Shown: positions 44,915 through 57,525, counted from the stretch's first letter. The stretch is DNA of 64,000 nucleotides from Ceratotherium simum simum (GCF_000283155.1 NW_004454166.1:13218277-13282276); one strand, 5' to 3'. Numbers and translations: made by a program. The notes: generated by a model not told the origin, from the letters alone.

Positions 44915-46300
44915 TTAACACAGTTTTCAGCAGAGCCACCACTGTCCCACTTGGAGCCTTTCTGTGAATTAGCAACAGGCGTCTCTTCCTCAAGATACTT
45001 TGCCTCCATCTGTTGGAAAATTGTCGTAATAATTTTTAAAGAATAAGACACTTTATGGCCTTCTGCCAGAACAATTTTTACAATATTCAATCCTCAAGTC
45101 TACAATATCCACCATGTACATGGTCCCTCCTTATATGTGACACTCTTAAGTAATGTATTGGCTGCACACCTTGCCCAGAATCTCTGATTTTCGGGACAGA
45201 AAAAGGGTGGATGACAGAAATGACAGACCAGGAGCATGATGTGATCCTTGGAAAAATTGAAGAACACTCAACTATCCTACTTGGGAACATTTAGAAAATA
45301 ATGTGGTGATCAGTAGAACTCATCAGGAATGTTGATTAACGGAGAAAAGTTAACTTGATAGACTAATCTGTTAAAATTATATTTAATAGGGAGAATTTGT
45401 AGATCTCAACCCTTGAGTCTGAAAACAATGTCACAAGTATAGGACAGGGGAAAGATGTGGTTTAATAGAAGCAGGCATGAAAAAGAATTTCTGTTGCCAG
45501 GAATCTCAACATTAATAACTGGTGAGAAGTGATCCTATAAAAGCTTTTCGGGTCCTAGGCCACATCAGTAAAATTATTAGAATGACAGAGATTACAGTCC
45601 TTTTCTCCTTTTTCCAGCTCAGACCAGGATTTTACATTTTTTGGGGGTTTGGGTTCCACACATGAAGATAGATATAATTAAACTGGAATAAATTCAGATA
45701 TTTGTCTAGGAAAGTGAGCAAAGTGGAAATTATGTTGTTTGTGCAGCAGCCTAAGGAATTGGAGGCTTTAGCTTGTGTGACAGGAAAAATTATTTGTAAC
45801 TTATAACTTTCCCATTGAATGGTCATGGTTGAACACTCTTTTGTTTGCGGAAAGCAAAGACTTCCTTGGAATAATAACCTTTGGCATTCTGGGACTCTAG
45901 GAGAAAGCTGGAGACAGAATAGAGGGCAGCCAAGGGGAAAGATTTTTGGGAGAAGGCATGTGTTGGATGGGATTAGCGGGGTGTGAAATCCTCCCTCCAG
46001 CACATCAACAAGATCCTTGATAAAGTTTATATTGCTCACTCGTGCTTATGGAAGGTGTTCATTGTTGCAGGCTGGGATGAAGCGTTGGGTCCTGCTTCAA
46101 GGTGGACTAGGTCACTTTGGAAAAGAGAATTTTCATAGGGAAGATAATGGTTTCAAAAGGCTGTAAATTGGAAAAATTAGTAGCAGTTGCTCTCTTAAAG
46201 CTTTTTTAATGTATAGCAATTCCCCTCCATCCCCTTTGTCATGCCACTCATTTGCGGAAGAAATATGGTCATTTCTCCTGAAGATTTTCCTCCATTCTGG
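44915..46300. other. Unassigned block, possibly old ERV/LINE internal sequence
   Basis: It lies between a MaLR LTR and an L1 3' fragment. A 135-codon minus frame (45632-46039) has no domain that I can name. Confidence 0.35.
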
Positions 46301-46309
46301 ATTTGGCTA

Positions 46310-46860
46310 GTTGCTTCTTGTGGTGTTTATCTTGTTTTTCTATCCCTCTATCTCCCACATTTTCTGTAGAGTGGTGGTTATGTCTAGAGACCCTATTAGA
46401 TTGAGGTTCAATTATTTTGGCAAGAATAATTCAAAGATTTTGCTACATACTTCTATGCCTCACATCGATGCATGCAATGTCCCATTTTCCCAATTTTTGT
46501 GTGATGCTAGGACAATCAACGGGTTCAAGAGTTGTCAGCCTGATCCATCCATTATAAAATTTCCCATCAATTCAATAATTTAGCATCCACCAATGATCGT
46601 TGTCTAGATTTATTATTTCATTAGGGGTTATAAAGTGGTATTTCTAATTCTATCATTCCTTCTGCACATATTATATGGAATCCCTCTATGAAGAACAACT
46701 TACTGATCAACTGTTTGATTACCCTGAAATACAGTTCATACTGGAAAAGCAGGCTAAATACTTGATTCTTGCCTTTTATCAATTTTCAGAATAGTGCATT
46801 GATGCCAAAAGTATTCTAAAAGTGACGAATACTTATTATTAGTATTAATTTTTTAAAACA
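46310..46860 (-). mobile_element. Old L1 3'UTR-type sequence, minus strand
   Basis: CTGATCCATCCATTATAAAA, GCATCCACCAATGATCGTTG, TTTATTATTTCATTAGGGG and CTATCATTCCTTCTGCACA are the antisense L1M 3' region. Confidence 0.65.
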
Positions 46861-47004
46861 ATAGCGTAACCTGGGCAGCATCCTCAGATGGTTTTCTTGT
46901 TCCTTTAGTTCTTGACAGACATTCCCTGGGATGGTTCAATCTTTATTCACCACGTTTGCACTGTTTATTCCTTCATAAATCTGTTCCAGGTGGAACAGTG
47001 GATG

Positions 47005-47250
47005 GTGGAAGCTATTGGAGTGGCTAACTGGACTGGCCTCAGGCTCAGGTAGATCTGGGTCCAGATCCTGTCTCCACCACTTAGCAGGTGTGTGACCTGA
47101 GCCACATTGCCAAACTTCCCCAAGCTTCCGTTTCTCCTCTGTAAGAAACAGGAGGATAATATTTACTTTGAGTCTTATTGTGAATGTTAAATGAGATAAT
47201 GTGTATAAAGTGCTTAACACAGGGCCTGGCAGGTAGTAAAGGTTGGAAAA
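47005..47250 (+). repeat. MIR SINE
   Basis: CCTCAGGCTCAGGTAGATC, ACCACTTAGCAGGTGTGTGACC, TCTGTAAGAAACAGGAGG and AACACAGGGCCTGGCAGGTA. Confidence 0.9.
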
Positions 47251-48050
47251 ATGGGAACTGTTATTATGAGAAGCCTCTTGAAACAAACTTCCACCTCACC
47301 GATCCATCCAGACACACGAGAATCCCCGCCAAATGTCAATACTTGCCCCCTCCCAGTTGCACCGGGATTCGGCTTGCTCAGTCCTGTGTCAGACCTCAGT
47401 TGTAACTTTATTCATCAGAATATCAGGCAGCTGGGTCCTGTAAACCTGTCCTGGAGAGAACTCACTTTCCACCCCCTTCTGTGCTCACTGATAGTGTTTC
47501 TTAATGCTGAAGTTATTTATCATATACTTATCTTTCTTTAAACATGTAAGTTTTGGTGGACTTTTGCATGAGAATGAATAATATTTCTTATGGTTGTGAC
47601 ACGTTTGCCCCTCCTGACTCCGTCCATCCTTTACCCTGCTCTGTGCCAGGAGGCTGACCCTATGGGCTACATCAATGGGCTTCCTTGTCCTCTGGCTTCT
47701 GGCTGGGTTGGCCAGTGGGAGGCGCAGGCAACGGACCTGGAGTGAGGTCATGGTTTTATGCCTGCGTCTCCCTTCCTGCCAAGTCATCGTGGAATGGCTG
47801 TATCCCCCTATTGTGGGCTGTGGCTCCTGTCTGGCAGCCCTGTCCCTGTGCTCTCTCTAGTTCCCAATATGTGCTCATTCTCCGTCAGGTAACAACTCCC
47901 CAGCATTTCAAGCCATCAGCTAGCGACCAATCCACAGTTGCTTTTCCTAAATCCTCCCTTTGACTTTGTAAATGGTACCTTTATTAAACTCTGCTTAAAT
48001 TTCCTGATGTGAGTAGGCCACCTGTGTCCTGCTGAGCGGTAGGTACAAAG
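47250..48050. other. Unassigned, probably unique sequence
   Basis: Several open frames below 100 codons on both strands. No family or gene is recognised. Confidence 0.4.
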
Positions 48051-48054
48051 ATGT

Positions 48055-48370
48055 TTATGTTTGTAAGAGATCAGAAACAACCTAAAATAATCACAAATTA
48101 TAGGAGATTAGTTAACCAAATTATGGTGTAGCTATGATACAATAATATGCAGCCATCCGAATTCAAGTTTTTGAAAAAATATTTAATGACAAATGAAAAT
48201 GTTCGTGGTGTAATATTCAGGATTACCCAATTTTGTAAAATAAAGTGCGTGTCTGTGTGTGAGCAGGTAGAAAAAGGCTAGAAGTTAATGTAAGCTCTGT
48301 ATAGGATTGTGGTTGGTTTTAACTTAATTCATGCTTGTTATGTTTTCCAAACTAAAAAATGAAAAGGTGG
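48055..48370 (+). mobile_element. Old L1-like 3' region, plus strand
   Basis: GAAACAACCTAAAATAATCAC, GGAGATTAGTTAACCAAATT and CAATAATATGCAGCCATCC are L1/HAL1-type sequence in sense. Confidence 0.65.
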
Positions 48371-48548
48371 AGTTTTGTAAGAATAAAATCAACACATTTC
48401 ATTATTTTTGTATTATTTAAGTCAGTTTTCTACTTTATGTCATGAAGGTCAATTATAGCAATACCAAAAGAGTTACTTGGGGAAGACACTCTTTCCTATT
48501 TGTATATTGTTATAATGTCTGTAATTTGCTTTAAATTACTTCAGCATA

Positions 48549-48606
48549 GATATGAGTGTGTGTGTGAATGTGTGTGTGCATGTGTGTGTGTGCACGTGTG
48601 TGTTAG
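48549..48606. repeat. (TG)n microsatellite
   Basis: Interrupted TG tract with CATG/CACG breaks. Confidence 0.92.
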
Positions 48607-48609
48607 TCT

Positions 48610-49890
48610 GAGCTACTCTCTAGGGGCTGTCAGTTACCCTAATCAACTATTCACACCCCAGGGGTGATCAGCTAGCATTTAATCAGAAAGACCATCCCCC
48701 ACAGGCAGCTGCTACAGCATTTAAGTTTTCTATATCTCAATCACCACCAGAGACTTTATTAATTAATTAACATAATGAATGTCAGAAATGGGTTTTCATG
48801 GATGAAATTTATGTCTTGTTAATCTGTATAACGGATGTTAGGAACAGGCTCTTCTTAGTGAAATTAAAGTTTCTCCAGACATCTGGATTGGCTATAAGAT
48901 TTTAGAGACAGTTGCCACACTAGTAAGTCTTGTAGCCTGTTCTCTTGGGGATGGCAGCCAAGGTTTGGTCCCTAAGCGGTTCTGTGTGGAGCCACAGAGT
49001 GGGATGATTCTGGTTGCTTTCTGTGGACGATAAAGGTGGCAGATTCCTGCCTCTGCAATATTGTGGCTTCTGCTTCTGGTTAATGTTCCATGCAAGGTGG
49101 GGTCAGAGCACCTAAAAACCAAAAGCGGTTGTGTTATTGGTTGTGTGCCTACTTACTAATAAAAGTTCGTTTAATTGGTATCTGAACATATGGCAGAATT
49201 TGATCTGAGACTTGCTTTCATAAAAACCTGGTAGTGGGGTTGTGGGGGAGTGACTCACCCTTACCCCCTAAACTTTTTTGTTTGGCCGAGACCATGATCC
49301 TGAGTCTTGGATGACCAAAGTAGCTTAAGTCCATTTGCAACACAGAGCATTTGGAGTCCAAGGCACAGATATTCTCTAGCAAGGTACTGGAATACTATGA
49401 ATTACAAGAGAGCTACTTGAGGATCGAATCAGGATGGAAAGCAATCTTTGACCAGTTGAAAATGAAATAGCTAAAGGGTTTGCAGCAGAATGAGATGTTC
49501 ACTGAAAGCCAAAAAGTGTGCCTATTGCTGTCCATTGTGCCCTGTGCCTTTGCAGAGTTCCGGGCACTCACCTGCTCCTAACACCGGGATGTTGCAGGTA
49601 GAGAACAGATCGGAGCCCCAGTTGGCGGGAGCATCCCAGAAGGGAATAATTTCAGGACTGAAAGGGAAATAGTGGCCCCTTCCAAGTATCTTTGGGTATA
49701 TCCAGGAGACAGCATACAGATATAAGTCACCCAAGGCCTCGATGCCTCCCGAGATTAGGAAATAAAGCATCAGTAGTTGTGGGTATGTCAAATATATTGC
49801 ACACTGAGTTTGCTGAGGATTTATCAGAGTTGTCTACACTCTACCTTTGTAATATGCATTGATTATGAAGTCACATATAAATAAGATATA
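48610..49890. other. Unassigned, probably unique sequence
   Basis: No repeat family or gene is recognised over about 1.3 kb. Confidence 0.4.
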
Positions 49891-49897
49891 TGTATAT

Positions 49898-50138
49898 TGT
49901 TTTGCTGAGGAAGATTAGCCCTTAGTTAACGTCTGTTGACAATCTTCCTCATTTTTTGCTTGAGGAAGATTAGCCTTGAGCTAACATCTGTGTCACTCTT
50001 CCTCTACTTTATATGTGGGTCGCCGCCACAGCATGGCTGACGAGTGGCGTAGGTTCGCACCTGGGATCCCAACCTACAAACCCAGTCTGTGGAAGTGGAA
50101 TGTGCCGAACTTAAGCACTATGCCATGGGCTGGCCCCC
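49898..50138 (-). mobile_element. ERE SINE, the only one in the right half
   Basis: GCTGAGGAAGATTAGCCC modules, a GGGGGCCAGCCCATGGCAT head at the right, and a shortened A-rich tail. The target duplication is not clear. Confidence 0.92.
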
Positions 50139-50151
50139 TAAATAATATTTT

Positions 50152-50273
50152 TTAAAAAATTATTTTATTGAAGTCATATTGGCTTATAATATTGTGTAAA
50201 TTTCAAGTGTACATTATTATATTTCAGTTTCTGTATAGACTGCATCATGTTCACCACCAATAGTCTGGTTTCT
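50152..50273 (-). mobile_element. Minimal L1 insertion (122 bp, 3' end only) with 13-bp TSD
   Basis: Only the last 122 bases of an L1 (TATTTTATTGAAGTCATATTGG to CACCACCAATAGTCTGG in antisense). It is flanked by the perfect duplication TAAATAATATTTT at 50139-50151 and 50274-50286. It is a complete but severely 5'-truncated insertion, next to the ERE. Confidence 0.9.
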
Positions 50274-50289
50274 TAAATAATATTTTCAT

Positions 50290-50945
50290 TTACTAAAATT
50301 CTGTCTTTGTTCTAAAACTCTTGAGGCAGCTGAATAAATTGCCCATATAACTAAATGAGGTTAATTCATTTAGTATTTGATGATACATTTTGTGGGCTAG
50401 CCTAACCTGATAAACCTTTTAGATGCAGTTCTATTCCAAAAGGAATCATGTGACCTACTTACTGAATAAGCAGAACTTTACTTTTCCTCTAAACTTCTCT
50501 GTTGACTTGTCTTTCCCTGCCCCTGGAGGAAGCTTTGGGCAGCTCCCATAGCTTTTCCAATCACTCTCAGACTATATTGCAAAACACATTGTCTAATTTT
50601 CCAGGCATTAATACGTCCAGTCTGGTTGAATAGCAAACTTCGCTCTTTCATCCAATTTAAAGCCTCTCCTCTCCCACAGCATGGACCCGTGGTCAGGAGG
50701 AAAACTAGCTGTGGGGAAAGGGGGTGTAGTTGGATTCTTCATTATTCCTCACTCTTCTATTCTTTCTCCTCCACTCTGTTGCTCTGGCTTCTCCAGGGTT
50801 AGGGCTGGAAAGGGAGGGAGAGGAAGAGATAGAAAATGCCTGCCTGGCTTGACTGCTGTAGTTGTAATCCACGTTGGTGCCCTCTGGGTGGGGCCAGGGG
50901 ACAAATGCTCTATAGGGCTCTCTCTTGGGTTCCTCAGAGTTCTCC
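50290..50945. other. Unassigned, probably unique sequence
   Basis: No family or gene is recognised. Confidence 0.4.
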
Positions 50946-50951
50946 TTCCTG

Positions 50952-51360
50952 TTGTTAGTGCTGTCTAGTGGATTCCAATTCCTAGCGGCCCTGTGTACAG
51001 CAGAGCAGAACCGGAACCCTGCCCAGTCTTTTGTGCCATCCTCACCTCCCTGTGCTATGTCTCAGGGCTGTACAATGCTCAGCCGCTATTCATAGGGTTT
51101 ACATGGCCAACTTTTTGGCAATGGGTGGCCAGGTCCTTTTTCCTAGTCCTTCTTAGTCTGGAAGCTCTGCTGAAACCTCTCCACTATGGGTTATCCTGCT
51201 GGTGTTTGAAATACTGGTGGCATAGCTTTCAGCGTCACAGCAACATGCAGCAGCCACAGTATAACAACTGACAGGTGGGTGGTGTGGTTCCCAGACTGGG
51301 AAACAAACCCCAGGCCATGGCTGTGAGAGAGTGGAATCTTAACCACTAGCCCACTAGGGA
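50952..51360 (-). mobile_element. tRNA-Glu-derived SINE with RTE/AfroSINE-like tail
   Basis: On the minus strand, the first 73 bases (51360-51288) align end to end with tRNA-Glu: TCCCTAGTGGGCTAGTGGTT start, a GGCCTGGGGTTTG T-arm area, and TTCCCAGTCTGGGAA end. A body of about 250 bases follows. The last part is the complement of the GATTCCAATTCCTAGCGGCC CTGTGTA phrase found at the RTE-related 3' end of AfroSINE-type elements, ending in an AAC-type tail. A 9-base target duplication TCCTTCCTG lies at 50943-50951 and 51361-51369, exactly at the tRNA 5' end. It is distinct from the tRNA-Ser EREs. Confidence 0.8.
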
Positions 51361-51699
51361 TCCTTCCTGGTGCCCTGCTATTTCGGTTCCTTGATATGGC
51401 ACTTTCCTAGGACTCTGACCCTTCGTGGCTCCCTCCACACCCCTTCTGGTAGGATCACCTTGTCTCTCCATATGAGCCCTCCTCCCTTCTGAGGGATCCA
51501 TAGCTAACACCTGGGAAGCATATATGCATCTTTGCCCCTCCGCATTTTTCAAGTTCAGGCCAATGTCAACGCAGCCCTCTTCACTCTACCATGAATGGCC
51601 CCTCTGGCCTGCCAGCCTCTCACATTTTGACAATTTCAGGTATGATGAGCTCCAGACTCTGTCTTTCAATAGCCAGAGTTTACCTATCAAGCTCTTTGA

Positions 51700-52560
51700 G
51701 ACCTGTGTTGGGCAAGAGGGAGAATCCCCCTCCGCCCTTTCCCTTAAGGTTCTCTGGCCAAATAATTAAAAGATAAGTTAGCAGGAGAAAATAATACCAA
51801 GTTTAATAACATTTATACGTGGGAGAAACCAGGGAAACTGAGTTTCTCAACAAAATGGCCAAAACTGCCACCTTAAATACCATCTTTAGCTAAAGACCAA
51901 GGAAGATATTGCGGGTAGTGGGGAGGCAGACAGGAGGAAGACAGCAATCACAGTAATCAAGAGTATGCAGATTTAAGCCCTTTCCTTCTGTACTGAAAAG
52001 AGTTTCCAGAGATAAGATCATCCCCCGCTCTTCCCAGTACACAGAGGGAGATACCTTTACAAATGTCAATGTTTGGTAAACAGAACTTTGATAAGAACGG
52101 GCTTAGCGAGGACCCTGCCAGTCTGTCCATACTTAGAGTTAAATTCTTTTAGGCAGTTAGTAGGGGGGGTCAAATGTCCATCAGAGAAAATAAGCAAGGT
52201 AAAGAGATATATTTCAGGGTGGCCAATTTTGATATCTCACACCTGAAACCCATCCTTATGCAGCTTAAGATGAAAACAACTTCCCACTTTCCTCTTACTT
52301 CCCAGTGGGAAGGGAGGAGAAATGCCACAGCACACCAAGTCTTTTTCTAAATGACTTCCGAATCTCTGAAAAATCCTCAAGCCTGTCTCAGTGTGATAAG
52401 TAAAAGACTATAAAACCTGCCTCACATATCTTAGCACGTCCTACATAGGTGGTCTCGTCCTATTGTTCTCAGCCTAAACTCTGCGGTGAGAGGAAAAGTC
52501 ATATTTAACACCCTGTAGCTCTAACTACACACACCCAGGGTAGTTCTGTTCAAAACAAAA
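51700..52560 (-). repeat. Possible LTR/ERV relic
   Basis: TGTGTTGGGCAAGAGGGAG, CCTTAAGGTTCTCTGGCCAA, AAGATAAGTTAGCAGGAGAA and CCAAGTTTAATAACATTTATAC have the texture of a widespread antisense LTR. I cannot give a family, and the right boundary is a guess. Confidence 0.35.
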
Positions 52561-53390
52561 CATTCCAGAGGAGTCATGATAATTAAGATGCTACTGCAAT
52601 AGACGTGGGTAGGTAATGCCTGCTCTCGAAATCTACTGGGCCAACAGCATCACATTCACTATATAATTCACTGTGATGAATTTGGAGACGTAAATCAAAC
52701 ACGTTAAATACTAGGGTTACTTATGTTTTGGGAAGTCCCCAGAGACCTCCATTTTGCATCGACTGCGAAATGGTTTCTGTCAATATCTCAGGCAAAGTTA
52801 GAGGTACACCAAGCATCTTCAGACTCTTTCTCCGTGAGGCCTGTATCAGGACAGAATAGGATGTTCATTGGATAGTCTTTATAGGACTATGATCTAATTC
52901 CATGGTTTTCATCGAAGGTCAGTGTAGTGAGTAAGGGTATATAATTTCCTTTTAGCTATACTAGAAATATCAGGAAAAAAACAAATCCAATGGAGAAATA
53001 AAAAAATTAGTTGCTTTTAATCTTCCTATAGACATCAAAGTTGTGAGATAAAGCTGGAAATTCCCGAGAAAAAATGTAGTCCCGAAACACCAACACTACC
53101 TTACAACTCCTGCGACAAGAGAATGTGTTACAAGGAGACGCAAAACTGAAAATTGGCACATGCAGGTGATTGTTCTGTCTCATTTGGGGACAAACCCTAT
53201 TGCAAACAGATAGCAGAACAAATTTTCTGGAAGTTGTAATAATTGCATTTGGGCCAGAATAGAAGGAGAAACAATTGGAAATATTTAGTTAAAATGCCAA
53301 GAACAAGAAGAACAATTTTAACAGCAGTAGAACGTAGCCTTTGACTAAAACATTCTCCTGCCCCCCGGCCTCTCTCAAAATCTTCACAGC
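52560..53390. other. Unassigned sequence
   Basis: No family or gene is recognised. Confidence 0.35.
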
Positions 53391-53395
53391 CTAGA

Positions 53396-53560
53396 GCAGT
53401 GTTTCTCAAACTTTTATTTGTTATAGCCCAATAAGGAGCTTTTTCAGATAATTTTTTCCTAGTCGCCTCCTCCTATGAAAATTCAATACCACAGATATAT
53501 CTGTTTATGTACTTACTGTATATATAATCTGTGTTTTATACATAAGAAGAGTAAGATTTT
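53396..53560. repeat. Possible hAT MITE remnant
   Basis: GCAGTGTTTCTCAAACTTTTATTTG is a typical start of hAT/Charlie MITEs. The remaining interior is too diverged to name. Confidence 0.4.
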
Positions 53561-53566
53561 TTCACT

Positions 53567-54025
53567 CCCTACATTAATTTCCTGGGACTGCCGAAACAAA
53601 ATACCATAAATTTGGTGACTTAAAACAACACACATTTATTCTCTTATGGATCTGGAGACAAGAAGTCCAAAGTTAAAGTGTTGACAGGGCTGTGCTCCTC
53701 TTGAAGGCTCTACAGGAGAATGCTTCCTTGCTGCTTCTAGCTCTGGTGGCCCCAAGTCTTCCTTGGCTTGTGGCTGCATAACTCCAATCTCTGCCTCAGC
53801 CTTTACATGGCCTTCTTCTCTCTGTGTCTATCTGTCCTTTTCTGCCTCTTATACGGACACTCTCATTGGACTTAAGAGTCCACACGCATCCAGTATGATC
53901 TCATCTCATGCCTTACCTGAATTATACCTGCAAAGACCCTATTTCAAAATAAGGACATATTCTGAGTTTACAGGTGGGCATGAATTTTTGGGAACACTAT
54001 TTAACCCACTACAGATCCCAAGAAC
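53567..54025 (-). repeat. MaLR LTR (MLT1-type), minus strand
   Basis: ATTAATTTCCTGGGACTGCC, AATTTGGTGACTTAAAACAAC, GATCTGGAGACAAGAAGTCC, AAAGACCCTATTTCAAAATAAGG and AACCCACTACAG are MLT1 landmarks in antisense. Confidence 0.8.
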
Positions 54026-55890
54026 CAATTTTGCCCCACTGGGGACAATATCAGGCTTGTTGAGAATGCACAGCCTAGAGAATAAATGATATTCAAAGCA
54101 CTCCAGAATCTAAACCCAATTTACTTGGAGAAGTGGATGTTGTCAACTCTGAAGAGCTCTCCCTACAAATCCTCTGTTGGTGACTTTTGTAGTTCCCTGC
54201 TGAGGGACACCATGTTCCCTGAAGGAAAGTCACAGCACTATGAGTCCATCTGCCTTCCTGCACCCCTCACCCAGCTTCTGAAGGGTTCTTTAACTTCTCT
54301 CATGCTCAACTGCATCCTCTATAAAGTGGAGAGAATAAGAGCATCCACTTCCTAGAGTTGATTTTGACATTAATTGAGGTCACGCACGAAGAAGAGTTAG
54401 CTTAATATCTACAATAGAAAACATGCTCAATAAACTATTAGTAGCTGTTTTTACTATTATTCTTTTTCCCCACTATGTCTTTCCTGAGAGATGGTGCTCC
54501 TAGTTCTTCCTCTTATCAATTTCGTGATCTGATTTCTTTCTTTAGCGATGAGTTTTGGGGCTTCTCCTTTGGCTCTCTCTCTCACGATCCCCATTTAATG
54601 ACAGTTGATCTGACCTTTACAAGCTTCAGCTTTACTTCCCATCTGGAAATTATGAAAATGTCTGTCCTTGGCCCACAGAGCTTGCCTTGATATAGGCGGG
54701 GGATCCATGCACAGGGAGGGCCAGTCCATCAATGTGGCGAGCCAACCACGTCATGAAAAAACTCGCTTCCTTGGCCAGCTCTGGTGCACTCCCGTTGGAG
54801 TTCTTCTGTGTGACTCCTCTTCTGGAAAGGTGAGGAACCTACGCATTGGCTTTTCTGAGAAAATATTTTATTATGTCATATGCTTATAAATAATCTTCCT
54901 TTCAGAGCATTCATCTCTGCATATTCCTAATTGTAGGCTTTTTATCTTTGTCTTTATCCTGTGGATAAAACTCTGTGGCAGAAATAAAGGTGGAATGGGT
55001 GCCTTTAACTCCGCCAGCCTCCACGTGACTTCTGTCAAGCTGTCCCTCTCACCTGACAGGAAACTCTATCTTGTGGTTTTGGTTTGATCCCTGACATGCA
55101 AGTTGAGATTTGTCTTCACAATTCCGTCCTCTCCCTTCAAGTTGCACCAAGAGTTCTTGGTCACATAGTATTGTGTTGTGTTTATGGTCATTTAAACATT
55201 ATTTTACATACCCTTTGGCAGAGCTAAGAGTTTGCAGGAACTTAAATGATGTTGGGGGAACATTGCTTGAAGGACATGCTGATTATTCCCTTCTCCAGAT
55301 AACCTGTCATATATCCTTGAGTCACACTAGATCAAAGGGACCCAAGAAGGTGGGTAGCACTGTCCTGATGGCATGCAAAGTTAGCTTTACTGAATTGCTT
55401 CTTGATTTGATGCCTTCAGTCTCTATTGGGGTCCTTATGGACAGAGCCCTATGAAGTTTCTTGAAGAGCAATGCCGAGGGTGTCATGCTTTCCTTTCAGC
55501 GTCTTCTTGGGAAAATTCCTATCTTCACCACCAAGAAGATCAGTACTTTTCTTGAATGACAGGTCTGGTTTTTGCCTCATGGATGTTGGGAATTGTATAT
55601 ATGACCACGTTTCTTTTCTTGTGTTGGAGGCTGTAAAGTTTAGAACCAGTTGGTGGTTCACTACAGCCAGGCTGAGGAACCATTCCGCTCCAAACTCATT
55701 CCTGTCCCTTTGCTTGTATTCTTTTTTCTTCTACACCATTTAAAATTTGTGCTCCTTTGTTGTATTTTAGTTGTCCTTGTAAGCTCTATATCCTTTCTGG
55801 AATAAAGTAGGAAATACATTTTTAAGTAAATAAAGATTTATCTGGGAGAGGAATTAGACTAATTCTGTGTGATCCCAACGGGCAAAATGA
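54025..55890. other. Unassigned, probably unique block
   Basis: About 1.9 kb, many small open frames on the plus strand (up to 114 codons at 55110-55454), none with a recognisable domain. Confidence 0.4.
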
Positions 55891-55892
55891 AG

Positions 55893-55970
55893 GTTCTCTC
55901 CTTCCCTCTATCCTTCCCTCTCTCCCTCTATCCTTCCTTCTCTTTCACCTTTTTTCCTTCCCTCTTTCCT
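55893..55970. repeat. (CTTC/CCTCT)n low-complexity tract
   Basis: Pyrimidine-only runs of TTCCCTCTATCC-type units. Confidence 0.88.
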
Positions 55971-56104
55971 ATTACTCAACAAATATTTAACATGTCAACT
56001 AAATATCAACAACTGAATTTGGAGACGTAGGGAGATAGAGGAGACAGCTTTTAGTTGTTTAGGGTAGGACTTTATAACGCTCAGACCTGCCCAAAGATAA
56101 CAGT

Positions 56105-56300
56105 TACCATTTGTCCCAGAACTTTGTAATTTACAAAGCACTTTGTTTTACCTTCACAGCAATGCTCAATGGTAGGTATTATTCTCTTCATTGATCAAGA
56201 ACCTGGGCTTTAAAAAGCCTCTTAGCCAAGATAACTCAGCTGCTAAATGGGGGAGGTAGGAATTGCTTCTGGGTTGTCTGGTTTTGAAAGGGCAAACCTT
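56105..56300 (-). repeat. MIR SINE
   Basis: TTTGTAATTTACAAAGCACTTTG, CACAGCAATGCTCAATGGTAGG, AGATAACTCAGCTGCTAAATG. Confidence 0.75.
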
Positions 56301-57525
56301 TGTTTGCCCTTCCGTGGCCTGATACTCCCCACCACCTATCCCCTCACTCCCCGTGTGGCGGGCATACCCCATCAGTCTGAATGTGCTCCATTTCACTCTG
56401 ACATCATTTTTACCCAGAAGGTGAATGACATTTCACGTGGTGTCATTTCTATTTTTATTCTCAGTGATTTAAAAGCCAACAGTGATATGCCAAATATGTT
56501 TCTGCTTTCACGCTTCCAAGTTTTGCTTCGGGAGATAGATTCTTCCATACAGGGGCCATATGAATGCCAGTTGGGAAACAGGTGGGTCAGAGTGCCCGTC
56601 ATTCAACACTCCATCAGATTCAGCACATAGTTTTTGAGTCACCACACACCACCACCTCCACCTGGGAGGTGAGCTCTAGTTTGCTCTTCATGTGTGTACA
56701 TGTTGTGTGTTACCTTGGGAGAGCAGAAGGGTATATTCTGGAACAAAGCTAGTGCTTGTCATGGCATTCCTACCAGCAACTATTAAGGCACTTCCTTTTC
56801 CAAAACCGGTACAAACTTGGAGAGCATTATTATTATTTTTTTGAGTGGGAGAGACTCCTCACCATGTTCCTACTTTGCATGGAGAAGTAAAAATTTCTAG
56901 GATATTAATTTATTTAAAGAAGGAATATTGAGTACTCCCTTGTTATTCTTTCTTAAACTCATTTTACATTGCTGAAGTTCCTCAAAACTGACAGCTTAGG
57001 GATGGCACTCTTCCTTAGCTTCTAGAGAAATGCAATTTCCTCTATTTTTTGGTTCTTCAGTCATTTCAATGGGGCCTTTGAGTGTAAGCCCTGTGTGTAG
57101 TATATTAGGCAGGGTAAGTCAGGTTGTGCTGTGTTAACAATATGCTTCAATAAAACAAAGGGTTATTCCTTGCCTGGGTCTATTGTGGGTCAGCTGGGGG
57201 CTCTGCTCCTCTGGGACCCTTTACTCTGGGACCCAGGCTGATGGAGCAGCCACCTAAGTGGTGCTGGTTGCTGTGGCAGAGGGAAAGAGAGTGTCTCGAC
57301 TTATGCACTGGACCCTAAAACTTCAACCCACCAAACCAAGTCACTCAGCCACACCTCACTTCAAGGAGCAGGGAAATGCAAACCCACCATGTGCCCATGT
57401 GGAGAACCTGAAATATTTCATGCAAAGAGTTAGATCCCTGTGCTACTCTTTAATCTTGTCTGGAAATTTCAGTATTTATATTTTAGGCAAAAATCAGGTA
57501 AAGTTTTATTAGAGATTTGAAATCT
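56300..57525. other. Unassigned, probably unique block
   Basis: No repeat family or gene is recognised. A 127-codon plus frame (56247-56630) begins within the MIR and lacks domains. Confidence 0.4.

Noticed and set aside
43996..46039. Minus-strand frames of 139 and 135 codons near a MaLR LTR, considered as ERV gag remnants
   Set aside because: I could not identify any retroviral motif in either, so I leave the block unassigned.
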